A DNA stretch of 64,000 bases from JAHELQ01 sp964491915 (GTDB lineage Bacteria; Acidobacteriota; Aminicenantia; UBA2199): the NCBI GenBank assembly GCA_964491915.1, contig CAZBHS010000028.1, forward strand, positions 11,935 through 75,934, in the 5' to 3' direction. The translations under genes and the position numbers were made by a program. This document shows positions 32,501-39,917 of the stretch, one piece after another; the first letter of the stretch is position 1; each line of letters opens with the position of its first letter. The notes under the pieces are model-generated. The model searched no databases, was not told where the DNA came from, and saw nothing but the letters and a program-made list of their open reading frames with translations.

Positions 32501-34265
32501 AAGGATTTCTGTTTATCCCATCGGATAACAATACAGGAGCCCCGCAATCAGAAAGTAACGCTTCGACACGACTGGTGGGGAAGCGACCGTCCATCGGTAA
32601 AAAAGCGCCGCCGGCGGCAAGTACTCCCAGGAGAGAGACAATCATGTTTAACGACGGTTCAGCCAATATACCGGCAATGACATCCTCCCCAACGCCGTAT
32701 CCCCGCAACCGGCTTGCCAGACTCGACGAACACGCCTCCAGGGAGGAATAAGTAATCGAATAATTCCTATATACCACCGCGATCCGGTTGGGAAAACACT
32801 CCGCCTGCTGTTGGAATATCGTAAAAATACCCATTTGAGGCAGAGCGCCGTCATCACAATCATTGCATTCAAATAATATCGCGTGCTTCTCAGCGTCGGA
32901 CAGAATTTCCAATTCCTCGATAGAGCGAAATGGGTCTTCCACCATATGCCCCAACACGTTGAGCAGATGACCGGCCACCAATTGAATGACGGCGCCGGAA
33001 TACACCCGGTCATTATACTTAAATGTCAACGTTAGACTCCTGGAAGGTACGGCTACGATGCTGAAATCATAATTGGTGTGGCCGAATAGAGTGATGGCTT
33101 CTATTTTATAATCAGTGGAACCGGATTCAGTGGCCCTGCCCGGCAAAAACCGGTCGATGTTTTGATCCACAGGATAATTTTCAAATACCAGGATGTGATC
33201 AAGTAGCGACGGTTGCCGGAGGAACTCCGATTGGATTTGGGCCAGGGGAAAATGATTGTAGGGTTTCCCGGCAATCGAGCGTTCCTGTGTCAAGGCCAGG
33301 AGGCGCTCCACGGTCATTTGCCCCGGGCATTCAACTCGAACCGGAATCGTATTGATAAAAAGCCCCATCATCCGCTCTATCCCTTTAATTGAAGCGGGCC
33401 GCACCGACTCCACGGCTCCGAAAACCACATCGCGGGCGTGATTGTATTTTCCAAGCAAAATGCCCCAGGCCGCCTGCAAAATCGTATTGGCTGTGACATG
33501 AAAACGCCCGGTTACCGCTTTCATATCCCGATCGCATTGCTCCGACAATTCAATAGAATATTCACACGCTTCAAAATTCTCTTCATCCCCCGGCGACCGT
33601 TTCCAATCGGCGGGCAAACCGGTCAACCCCTCATAACCGGATAAAAGAGCTTGCCAATGGTTTTGGGAATCAGCGAGGTGTTGCGCTCCCAACCACTGAA
33701 TATATCTCTTGAAAGGAACCGGAGGGGGAAGACGCAACGGGGAACCGACTCTCAAACATTCATAAATTTCCATGAATTCCGCAATCAAGGCGGCGGAACA
33801 CCAACCATCCATCAATATATGATGATTACTCCAGACGAATTCATAGTGCGAGTCTTGTAACCGCAAGACAGTCAACCTGAGCAAAGGCCCTTTTTCCAGA
33901 TCGAACGAGCGTTCCAGATCCTGCTTTCTAAAATCTGCGACAACCTCTTCACTATTCCCCGCAGTCACCTTCTTCCGCATATCTATAAAACAAAAACCGC
34001 TTGTTTGCCGCTGCAATACAATCTGCAACGGAGTTTTCACATTTTTGTGCACAAAAACGGTTCGCAAAATATCATGCCGTTTCACCAATTCTGAAAGACC
34101 GAACTCGATGCACTCCAGGTCCCACTCCCCCGAGACCCGATACGATGTCTGCATAAAATACGCGGAGCTATCCTTATGATACATCGCATGGAAATACATC
34201 CCTTGCTGAAGAGGAGTCATGGGATAAACATCTTCAATATTACGTTTTTTTGTCACATTATTCAT
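26586..34265 (-). CDS. NRPS-E: C-A-T-C-A-T-C
   Basis: A 2559-residue synthetase. C1 (DVYPMTPLQQGMYFHAMY, HHILMDGW near 145); A1 (STSGTTGKPKG near 622); T1 (GGHSLNA near 1017); C2 (HHIISDG near 1198); A2 (YTSGSTGYPKG near 1670); T2 (GGHSLKA near 2057); C3 (HHIVSDG near 2242) at the C-terminus. A1 residues read DLTKAGHIG, one change from the aspartate code DLTKVGHIG. A2 reads DAFWLGGTF, valine. C1 resembles condensation domains that accept from an epimerase-ended protein, although this is the first NRPS gene of the operon. It could therefore receive a chain from elsewhere or act as a starter domain. The tail DDGKDFDF may be a docking peptide. ATG 34265 follows AGAAGG by eight bases. Confidence 0.95.
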   Translation of the reverse strand: MNNVTKKRNIEDVYPMTPLQQGMYFHAMYHKDSSAYFMQTSYRVSGEWDLECIEFGLSELVKRHDILRTVFVHKNVKTPLQIVLQRQTSGFCFIDMRKKVTAGNSEEVVADFRKQDLERSFDLEKGPLLRLTVLRLQDSHYEFVWSNHHILMDGWCSAALIAEFMEIYECLRVGSPLRLPPPVPFKRYIQWLGAQHLADSQNHWQALLSGYEGLTGLPADWKRSPGDEENFEACEYSIELSEQCDRDMKAVTGRFHVTANTILQAAWGILLGKYNHARDVVFGAVESVRPASIKGIERMMGLFINTIPVRVECPGQMTVERLLALTQERSIAGKPYNHFPLAQIQSEFLRQPSLLDHILVFENYPVDQNIDRFLPGRATESGSTDYKIEAITLFGHTNYDFSIVAVPSRSLTLTFKYNDRVYSGAVIQLVAGHLLNVLGHMVEDPFRSIEELEILSDAEKHAILFECNDCDDGALPQMGIFTIFQQQAECFPNRIAVVYRNYSITYSSLEACSSSLASRLRGYGVGEDVIAGILAEPSLNMIVSLLGVLAAGGAFLPMDGRFPTSRVEALLSDCGAPVLLSDGINRNPSGFRGELIDISSPHCFGNQEEAVAPLTGGRQLAYVISTSGTTGKPKGVMITHGNLVNYVSWFSKTADISSNDRSALLSSYAYDLGYTSLFTTLLGGGQLHILDNDSILSPRRVLRYIELQRLSFLKMTPSLLSVLVVEPEFQRVSLARLRVLALGGEAIKPRDVALFHQHAPWVNVMNHYGPAESCIGAVAQWIDFQRFDSYMSRPTIGKPVTNVEARIFDLDKHDVPVGVAGELYLSGAGLGRGYVNAPELTAERFIQTAGNGRQRIYKTGDLARRLEDGTIEFLGRVDRQLKIRGFRVECGEIEHALKGHPGISAAVVVPRHNSKGETVLCAYFVGKSTGGGDEIRDYLHERLPDYMVPSYFCLLDEIPLTKNRKLDHDALPDPAEFGEAGIDFESPLDGTECVLAGIWRDVLGKEKISALDNFFQCGGHSLNAISLASRIHKEFKKELTLKGIFANPVLRQMARLIDGTSKSKEKVLPKAGIKDFFSASSAQRRIFMLEQMEGIGASYHMSQFFLIEGELDIERVKWAFKEILGRHGSLRTSFGIEDTILRQVHHHVPLPFDYYEEPDLHCLGELFLRPFDLSSAPLVRFGVGKLADRRFVLMVDMHHIISDGISNSIIIEEFMHYYCGEEPLLPVHSYQDFAFWQDQRLKNGELDSQREFWLDSLGGELPSLNLPADFPRPSIQSFSGATIKKKLNRPLANRLKQLAADKNASLYMILLAAYTVLLGRYSNQEDVLVGTVVAGRPHRCFNDVVGLFANTLALRYFPLNSQTISQFLEITRQTTLDAFTNQDYPFEELVGQLDLERDWGRNPLFATLFINQNMERKELQLPGLEVSPLELDNVTSKFDLSVFVMERGEDIEFHLEYCTGLFRPRTIERLWEHYTQILTCLPDQLSRRVGDLDMMTDRERGLALSEFNDTGAEFPADATIDELFVEMALQQGDKQAIFHQDCQMTYRELNVRSGKIAAVLREAGGRPGNIVALLMERGIPAVIGILGILKSRQAYLPIEPSFPRKRKQLMVNDCGARVVLTVSQLMGQATTLLEAGAAKEVYLLDDENANSPQMHRGQTCGSSSDPAYVMYTSGSTGYPKGVLVEHRSVVRLVKNTNFIPFHSNDRILQTGPLAFDASTFEIWGPLLNGLIYCALPKESVLSPFELKAAILRYRITTMWMTSPLFNQHMNTDPGIFAPLHTLLVGGDALSLPHINQLVSLYPELRVVNGYGPTENTTFSTTYTIEGTHDGGIPIGKPVANSTCYVLNAMRRPQGIGVIGELCVGGYGVSRGYINDPHMTSRKYFDIPELPGERLYATGDIVRWNEEGLLDYLGRKDQQLKVRGNRVEIGEIEKHILRIGAVKNAVVSVRSQVNDNKDLIAYIVARDAESTVDSEALADRLAESLPEYMIPAYFVQIREIPLNDNGKVDYSQLPEPAQAIRESNTPPRDEWEKKLAALWIEILDLPGHELDIDDNFFRLGGHSLKATLLVARIHKEFDVKVPLVEVFRAPSIRKLSDFIHNAAAAKFEAIRPAGPKERYRLSSAQKRLYFFQQMEPSSTAYNLPQILWMIGPLDMDRLRETFQRLASRHEGLRTSFEVVDGDAAQVIHENLGLNVEYLELTSEEADESVRQFVRPFDLTQAPLMRVRVAAIGAERNILMVDMHHIVSDGLSNAILVREFMALYDGKPLPRLRLQYRDYAEWQADFLDSEDMAEQEKFWLAKFRDAEPYLDLPFDSDGRGVQEFTGENVAADIGEATACRVDELASAYGATQFVVLLAVCNILAARYTRQEDITIGVPIAGRKHADLENIIGMFVNMLPIRNHYSPDLDFGGFVSDVNRSFVEAMDNQEYQFDVLVDRLNYKRKGGRNPLSDLVFALDSIEVAPLQMERLRFEPYGYEHATSKRALRLGAFIADHSIRMTLTYATSLFKYSTAKTMMDNYLDLVRQVTENPGARLGELRIRHGLIDVDGVVRQDDGKDFDF

Positions 34266-34410
34266 TTAGAGAACCTTCTAAAATGAGGATCGTTCGCCGG
34301 ATTCGAAACCGGAGCAAATGCCCCGGGCGGTTAGAGCGAAAATATTCTGGACTTATGCCTGGAATTTCGAAAGCTTTCTTTCATTAGGATTTAAAAAGTT
34401 ATAATCAGAG
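34266..34410. other. spacer between permease and NRPS-E
   Basis: A 145-bp gap without a gene. It has overlapping imperfect CCGG-armed hairpins around 34300-34330 but no T-tract, so it does not look like a strong terminator. I see no clear promoter. The permease and the NRPS genes are probably co-transcribed. Confidence 0.4.
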
Positions 34411-36816
34411 TTATTCGTATCTCAACGTCCCCGCGGGGTTGGTAAGAGCGACCTTTAACACATGGTAGATAATTGTGAGAAATACGATTGGCACTATAAC
34501 CAACAATGGTAAAATAACGAACCACCAACCGATATTTAGACGGTAGGCGTAATTGGCGAGCCAATCGCTGAACAAATAATATCCCACTGGAAGCGCCACC
34601 ACGGTAGCGAGCGATATCAATTTGACCGAATCCTTGAAAAACAGTCCCATCACATTGGGGATTGTAGCTCCCATCACCTTGCGGATTCCAATTTCCCGTC
34701 TTCGTTGCAATGTCAAATGGGTTGTGAGACCATACAATCCCAGGCAAGCTACCAAAACCGCGAACAGGGAAAATATGCCGAACAGCCAGCCGAATTGCCT
34801 CTCAGCCACATACTGGCGATCATAATATTCATCCAAAAATTTGTAATCGAACGGACTTCCGGGGAACAACTCCGTGTATTTGGATTTAATATATGGAATG
34901 ATATCGTTTATTTGATTGGGATCCACTTTGAAAGAAAAATACAAAATCCGTCCATGATCGGGAATCTTAAAGCATGCGGGACCGATCTTTTCCTTAAGGG
35001 ATACCTGGTGATAATTCTTTGCCACAGCCACAATCCTCTTTTTGCCGGAAGCCTCCAATTGCTGCCCGATGGCCTCCTCGGGGCTGCTAAACCCAAGCAG
35101 CTTCACCGCTTCCTCATTGAGGATGATGGAGTTTCTTTCGCTCTCTTCATTGGGAGAAAAATTCCTTCCAACCAAAAGCTCGATCTGGTAGGTGTCGAAG
35201 AAGTTGGAATCGATCCACGCTCCTTTGACCTTTTGGGAATCTGAGCTTCCCTGCCGGCGAATGGTCCATGTGGATTGATATTCCTGACCGGGATAGTTCG
35301 ATAGGGTGCCTACCGATATTCCCGGATGTTTTACCAGTTCATCGGTAAAGACCTTGCCTTTTTGCCGGAAACTAGCGTATTGATTGGACGGGAACATCGG
35401 TTCCGAGACCAGGAGAATATTGTCGATACTCATACCCAGGTCCTGATTTTTCATAAAGGAAATCTGTTTGTACACGGTTATAGTCCCGGCAACCAGCAAC
35501 AGACAGGCAATGAACTGGAATACCACCAACGCTTTTCTGAGGATCGCGCCGCCGGCGGTTTGGCTCCCATATCTCGAAGTTCCCTTGATAACAGTCGCCG
35601 GTTTAAACGATGAGAGGACAAACGCGGGATATAACCCCGATAGGAGTGTGCCGATCAAAAACACCGCTAGCGCTATCAGCCAATAATTGGATTGCCAGAG
35701 CAACGATAGGGACAGCGAGAGGCCAAAAGCCTGATTCACATTCGGCAACACCACTATGACAATTACCAGCGCTCCCAGGATCCCGATTAAATTCAGCATG
35801 AAAGATTCCAGCAAAAATTGACCGACCAATTGTTTCCGCACCGCGCCGACAACTTTTCGTAACCCTGTCTCTTTGGCTCTTTCGACCGACTTCGCGGTTG
35901 AGAGGTTGATGTAATTCACCCAGGCGATCAGCAAAATGAACAAGGCGATCAATGAAAAGAAATAGAGGGTTTGAGTATTGCCCCGTTTATCGGTTTCCCA
36001 CATAAATCCTTCAGAGGTAAGGTAAATATCCCTCAAAGGTTGAAGAAAATAATCAACGCGGCTATTAGGCTCCATTTTAGCGTAATTCGTTATAAAACCC
36101 GGCAGCTTACCCTCTATGTCAAGCGGGTTGGTCTGAGGGTCGAGCAAGAGGTACGTGACAAAAAGGGGATCATCCCAATTATTTTTCCACCCCGGATCGT
36201 TCTCCACCCGGTGAATGGATTTCAGCATGTCGAATTTTATATGGGAATTTTCAGGCAAATCTTCGAAAATTCCGGTTATTTTAAAATTGGCGCGAGTCAC
36301 TTCAGACACCAGCGTCTTACCGACGGGATCCTGGTCTCCAAAAAACTTCCTGGCGAATGATCGCGACAGAATCGCGCTATTCGGTTCAGCCAACGCCGTT
36401 TCCCTGTCCCCTTCAACCATGTCGAAAGAAAACATTGTCATAAAAGAAGCGTCGGCGGAATAGCTCTTGGGTACCGTAAAAATTAGATCGCCGCACCTGA
36501 GAATATCATCGAATCCATGTCTCAACCGGGCAAATTCCTTGATTCCGGGAAAATCCTTTTTCATTGCCGGTCCCATCGGGCAAGGAGCACAAGCCAATCG
36601 ATATTCCAATTTTTCATTGGTGTAGCACTCCGTCCTTACCCTGTAAATCCTATCGGCGTTTTTGTGAAAACTGTCGTAATTGTTTTCAGACATCACATAC
36701 AACAAGATCATTAAACTGACAGACAATCCCACCGCGATACTCAAAACATTGATAAATGTCGATAGTTTATTACGCCGGGAATTACGAAGCAGGATTTTTA
36801 AATAATGTTTGATCAT
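34411..36816 (-). CDS. FtsX/MacB-type ABC transporter permease
   Basis: An 801-residue membrane protein. It has an N-terminal transmembrane helix (about 20-45), a MacB-like periplasmic region, an FtsX permease block (about 285-400), a second periplasmic region, and a second FtsX block (about 680-795) containing the conserved RRREIGIRKVMGA stretch. This two-block, roughly 800-residue form without its own ATPase is common in Bacteroidota and Acidobacteriota-like bacteria. It needs a separate LolD-like ATPase, and none is adjacent. It is the first gene of the apparent NRPS operon, so export of or resistance to the peptide is a reasonable inference, not a demonstrated role. ATG at 36816 with GGAG eight bases upstream. 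Confidence 0.9.
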   Translation of the reverse strand: MIKHYLKILLRNSRRNKLSTFINVLSIAVGLSVSLMILLYVMSENNYDSFHKNADRIYRVRTECYTNEKLEYRLACAPCPMGPAMKKDFPGIKEFARLRHGFDDILRCGDLIFTVPKSYSADASFMTMFSFDMVEGDRETALAEPNSAILSRSFARKFFGDQDPVGKTLVSEVTRANFKITGIFEDLPENSHIKFDMLKSIHRVENDPGWKNNWDDPLFVTYLLLDPQTNPLDIEGKLPGFITNYAKMEPNSRVDYFLQPLRDIYLTSEGFMWETDKRGNTQTLYFFSLIALFILLIAWVNYINLSTAKSVERAKETGLRKVVGAVRKQLVGQFLLESFMLNLIGILGALVIVIVVLPNVNQAFGLSLSLSLLWQSNYWLIALAVFLIGTLLSGLYPAFVLSSFKPATVIKGTSRYGSQTAGGAILRKALVVFQFIACLLLVAGTITVYKQISFMKNQDLGMSIDNILLVSEPMFPSNQYASFRQKGKVFTDELVKHPGISVGTLSNYPGQEYQSTWTIRRQGSSDSQKVKGAWIDSNFFDTYQIELLVGRNFSPNEESERNSIILNEEAVKLLGFSSPEEAIGQQLEASGKKRIVAVAKNYHQVSLKEKIGPACFKIPDHGRILYFSFKVDPNQINDIIPYIKSKYTELFPGSPFDYKFLDEYYDRQYVAERQFGWLFGIFSLFAVLVACLGLYGLTTHLTLQRRREIGIRKVMGATIPNVMGLFFKDSVKLISLATVVALPVGYYLFSDWLANYAYRLNIGWWFVILPLLVIVPIVFLTIIYHVLKVALTNPAGTLRYE

Positions 36817-36876
36817 AACTCACACTCCAAAGACAAGGTTTTGAATATTTTTCCTACACACTCATTCAAAAGTATT

Positions 36877-36905
36877 ATTATACAATGCTACGCGAAATAA
36901 TTAAA
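36877..36905 (-). promoter_or_regulatory. candidate promoter of the permease-NRPS operon
   Basis: On the minus strand a perfect TATAAT (36877-36882) sits 17 bp from a poor -35 (TTTAAT, 36900-36905). The predicted start is about 55 bp before the permease ATG. A weak -35 with a perfect -10 suggests activator dependence. Confidence 0.4.
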
Positions 36906-36928
36906 GTGTGAAATAAAAACTTTAATTA
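36898..36928. repeat. 10-bp inverted repeat overlapping the -35 region
   Basis: TAATTAAAGT (36898-36907) and ACTTTAATTA (36919-36928) are perfect complements separated by 11 bp. One arm covers the candidate -35 of the permease-NRPS promoter and the other touches the stop of the carbamoyltransferase gene. It could be an operator or an AU-rich terminator for that gene. Confidence 0.5.
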
Positions 36929-37894
36929 GATTACCGCCGCCATTATGGCTTTTTGGATATGGAGCCGGTTCTCCGCTTCATCGTAGATAATCGATTGTTT
37001 TCCATCAATCACATCCGCTGTGGCTTGCTCGCCCCGGATAATGGGAAGGCAATTCATAAACACAGCGCCTGGATTTGCCCGTTTAAAGTGTTCGGATGTA
37101 ACACACCACTTATCCCTGATCTCTTCACGCCGTCTTTTCTCTTCATCGCTGTCCATATACAATCCCTTCCAGCTTTTCACATAAATGATATCCGCATCCT
37201 CGACCGCTTCATCCAAATCATGCGAGATTTCCAGCCTCCCGCCGGACGCCCGCACAGAGTCTTTCGCAAACGCCACGTACTCTTCGTCCATATCAAAACC
37301 CTCTGGGTACGCAAACGTCATATCCATCCCTAAAAGTGAGCCCGCCACCATCATAGAATGCGGAACGCCTGGTGATTTCTGCCGGAAGGAGTATCCCCAC
37401 GAGAAAACGAGTTTTTTCTTCTTGTAATCCTCTCCGAATTTTTCTTTTATGGTCAAAATATCACCCATCACCTGACACGGATGGTCTTTATCGTCAAGTG
37501 CGTTGATGATGGGGATGTCGGCGTACTCCGCCAACAGATTAAGCGCTTCCCGGCCTTTCCCGTATTGCGTCATATCATACATCCTGACCACCAGGCCGTC
37601 TAGATAGCGGTTCATAACCGCAGCCGTATCGATCAAGCTCTCATGATAAACCAACTGCAAATCCTTTGAGCTCAAAAATTCCGCCTGCCCACCCATCTGC
37701 CGGGCGCCAACCTGGAAGGAAATTCTGGTACGGGTTGAGGCGACACTGAATAAAAGCCCGATGTACTTATTGGCTAACCGACTATCCATATTCTTTTTGC
37801 CGCTCTTGATGTCTTCGGCCAATTGAAGGATTCCTTCCAATTCTTCCCTGGTAAAATCCATTAAGCCGATAAAATCCCTTTTTTTTAGATCCAT
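36926..37894 (-). CDS. knotted-type carbamoyltransferase (ornithine/N-acylornithine class)
   Basis: A 322-residue aspartate/ornithine carbamoyltransferase-family enzyme. The carbamoyl-phosphate motif STRTR is at 53-57 and HPCQ at 138-141. The second-substrate region has VKSW (239-242) and NCLPIIRG (281-288), not the SMG signature of ordinary ornithine carbamoyltransferases. The stretch FSWGYSFRQKSPGVPHSM (164-181) with its proline-rich loop also resembles the knotted N-acetyl/N-succinylornithine and YgeW-type enzymes. The amino substrate is therefore uncertain: arginine biosynthesis through an acylated ornithine is likeliest, and a role in the neighbouring peptide pathway is possible. ATG 37894 has AAGGA nearby. 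It is the gene immediately upstream of the permease-NRPS operon, on the same strand. Confidence 0.8.
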   Translation of the reverse strand: MDLKKRDFIGLMDFTREELEGILQLAEDIKSGKKNMDSRLANKYIGLLFSVASTRTRISFQVGARQMGGQAEFLSSKDLQLVYHESLIDTAAVMNRYLDGLVVRMYDMTQYGKGREALNLLAEYADIPIINALDDKDHPCQVMGDILTIKEKFGEDYKKKKLVFSWGYSFRQKSPGVPHSMMVAGSLLGMDMTFAYPEGFDMDEEYVAFAKDSVRASGGRLEISHDLDEAVEDADIIYVKSWKGLYMDSDEEKRRREEIRDKWCVTSEHFKRANPGAVFMNCLPIIRGEQATADVIDGKQSIIYDEAENRLHIQKAIMAAVI

Positions 37895-38360
37895 TTTAAT
37901 GTCCTTATTTCTAAGAATTTATATTATTACTCATTTTTTTTAAGAAAAATATAGCGCTCCGGATTCCCGGTATATTTTTTCACGGATGATATAATCCCCG
38001 GCCTTAAGCCCAGCAAGAGAATTCTTTTTAAAGTAAGCTACCGCCATTTGCTCTCAACTATTTTTTCGAGAAAATTCAGGAAAACGGGTGGAGTTGATTG
38101 CGCTCAAATCCCTGGGCTTCCTGAAACTAAACTATCAGATAACACTCCTCCGATGAATAGTAAAAATAATTACCCGGACAACCCGTGCATATCTTTTTCA
38201 AACCACCCTATTTAAAAGATTTCACGGGGAAAAAACAACAGAGCCGGCAACACCGCGCCCCTGCCGTCGGCGAATATTTAGCGCGTGTTCCTTCGCTCAT
38301 TTAATCATTTTTTGTTAATTAAAAAAATTTTTTGGGTTAAAAATCGGAACATACCCGACC
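37895..38360. other. AT-rich intergenic region
   Basis: About 470 bp with no convincing gene. It is visibly more AT-rich than the flanking operons, particularly 38290-38345. A possible minus-strand promoter for the carbamoyltransferase (TTCTTA, 17 bp, TATAAA) ends just upstream of its start. No RNA structure or repeat was recognised. Confidence 0.4.
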
Positions 38361-39548
38361 CTACCCAAAATTGAGATTCCGGACCCAAAACTCGATTTTT
38401 TTTATGAGTGAAAAATAATTCTTATTGTGATTCGAGTATATTAAAAGTTCTTTTTTTTTTAGATCCAACTTGCAAAACAGTGGCTGACCGATGTATGCTC
38501 GGTCTAATTCAATGTCGTAAGATAGCACCCGAAGCATCCCCGCCGGCCCCCTGGCGATTTGGATAAAATAAATAAAGGGATTGGGAAAATCTTTCACATT
38601 ACGGTTCTTGATTAATTCCTCCGCAAGCAAACTGTGGGGGAACTTTATTTTTTGCTTCGTTTCACCCGGGAATATATCCTGATTACCGCTATATTCCATA
38701 TAAAAGCTCTCAATCTTATACCCATTGCACTGTTTATTGCCGATTGCCAGGCGGTTGGAGAATTCCGCCGAGAAAATCTTCTCCCCATCAAAGAGATCCA
38801 CATTTTCAAAATTTCGCTCCACAGGAACATAAAAGGGGATGATGCCGAGGTTCAATAAAAAGAGCGTGAGGCTCCCTACGCACCGATCGTGCCCGAAATT
38901 CACGCCAAAAGCTCTGTTATAAGGCATTTTGACAAAATCCGGTATCCGATACCGCCCCCATGTATACCGCAATACCCGGACCACCTCATCACACGACCTC
39001 CCCAACACCTTGCTCACCACTCCCAAACAAAACGGCTCAAGATATTTGCATGCCAGATAATACGAAGAATCTCCAGAATTTTTCAAACGGCACAGGCCGA
39101 GGAATTCCAGGCTCATCACCACCTTGCCCTTGTGAAAACGGGCTGGGAGCTTATAAGAAGACAACCGGCTTCTCACGTCTGAGGGCTCGCGCTTCCGGTC
39201 GCGATGCTGCCGGATGGTCTTGTTGATAAACCACTCAGAGATCTCATCTCCATAAACCTGTAGGTAGCGTTCCTTAATATGCCGCGACCCCTTGCGGGCG
39301 CCGGATTCATTGACCAGTTGGCGACGGATTTCCATAACCCTCTCCCGTTCCAGTTCCCCATACTTGGTCCTCGCATCCGGGCGGCAACCGCGACGGTCGG
39401 ATCTCAAGTCCTCCTCGTCCATTTCCAGCCATTTTTTGATGCTGTCTTTGTTCGCCACCAGGTATCTGGCAATTTTCAAATTGCTCCAACCCTTCTTTTT
39501 TAGCTCTCTGGCTTTTTTTCTTTTCTCGAAAAGCGCCGATTTTTTCAT
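38361..39548 (-). CDS. degenerate IS481-like integrase-fold protein with N-terminal HTH
   Basis: 395 residues. The N-terminus is basic and holds a helix-turn-helix (RELKKKGWSNLKIARYLV, about 14-31). A second DNA-binding segment follows, then a region that aligns with the retroviral-integrase core of IS481-type transposases. The catalytic positions appear lost. The first Asp segment reads VVMSLEFLGL, the usual DNG is YNR (in MPYNRAFGV), and the usual NGxxE is ENVD. The C-terminal half keeps the fold-like order (LGIIPFYVPVERN) but diverges. It is intact and preceded by AGGAG, so it may be a domesticated DNA-binding protein rather than a decayed transposase. No terminal inverted repeats were identified. 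The surroundings are AT-rich. Confidence 0.65.
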   Translation of the reverse strand: MKKSALFEKRKKARELKKKGWSNLKIARYLVANKDSIKKWLEMDEEDLRSDRRGCRPDARTKYGELERERVMEIRRQLVNESGARKGSRHIKERYLQVYGDEISEWFINKTIRQHRDRKREPSDVRSRLSSYKLPARFHKGKVVMSLEFLGLCRLKNSGDSSYYLACKYLEPFCLGVVSKVLGRSCDEVVRVLRYTWGRYRIPDFVKMPYNRAFGVNFGHDRCVGSLTLFLLNLGIIPFYVPVERNFENVDLFDGEKIFSAEFSNRLAIGNKQCNGYKIESFYMEYSGNQDIFPGETKQKIKFPHSLLAEELIKNRNVKDFPNPFIYFIQIARGPAGMLRVLSYDIELDRAYIGQPLFCKLDLKKKELLIYSNHNKNYFSLIKKIEFWVRNLNFG

Positions 39549-39917
39549 ATATTTTCTCCTAAAATATTGTTTCCTCTTTTCTTACAAAAAACATGAGATG
39601 AGAGAGAGAGATTTTCGCCACGATTCCAACAGAGGTAATTATTTTTACTATGCCGCGATATCCCCGAAGACATATATCCAGGGAAAACAAAAAACTGGAA
39701 AAACATTCACTCAAATTCTAGAAAAAGGAGCTATTCCCAAACCGGGACATTTTCAGCACATAAAGAATTCAAATAAAAATTTACCTGAGATATTTACACA
39801 TCCCGCTTCCAGCAGGAAATGCTTTAATTTAGATCTTTTTCGCACTTCTAAGAGTCAAATATAGCAAATTTGCCCTTTATATAAAATGGCAAAAATCCTT
39901 ACTTCCCGCAAGCATTG
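39549..39917. other. intergenic region between divergent genes
   Basis: AT-rich divergent spacer of about 370 bp. An open frame exists (ATG at 39598, 88 codons) but it has no ribosome binding site and no recognisable family, so I do not call it a gene. Confidence 0.4.

Noticed and set aside
276..34265. MbtH-like protein, thioesterase or polyketide synthase domain in the cluster
   Set aside because: I looked for these in and between the NRPS genes and saw none; they may lie beyond the left edge.
38361..39548. Active insertion sequence
   Set aside because: Catalytic positions appear substituted and I could find no terminal inverted repeats or target-site duplication.
39598..39864. 88-codon ORF on the plus strand upstream of the trkA-like gene
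   Set aside because: No ribosome binding site, low-complexity composition and no similarity to any family I know.
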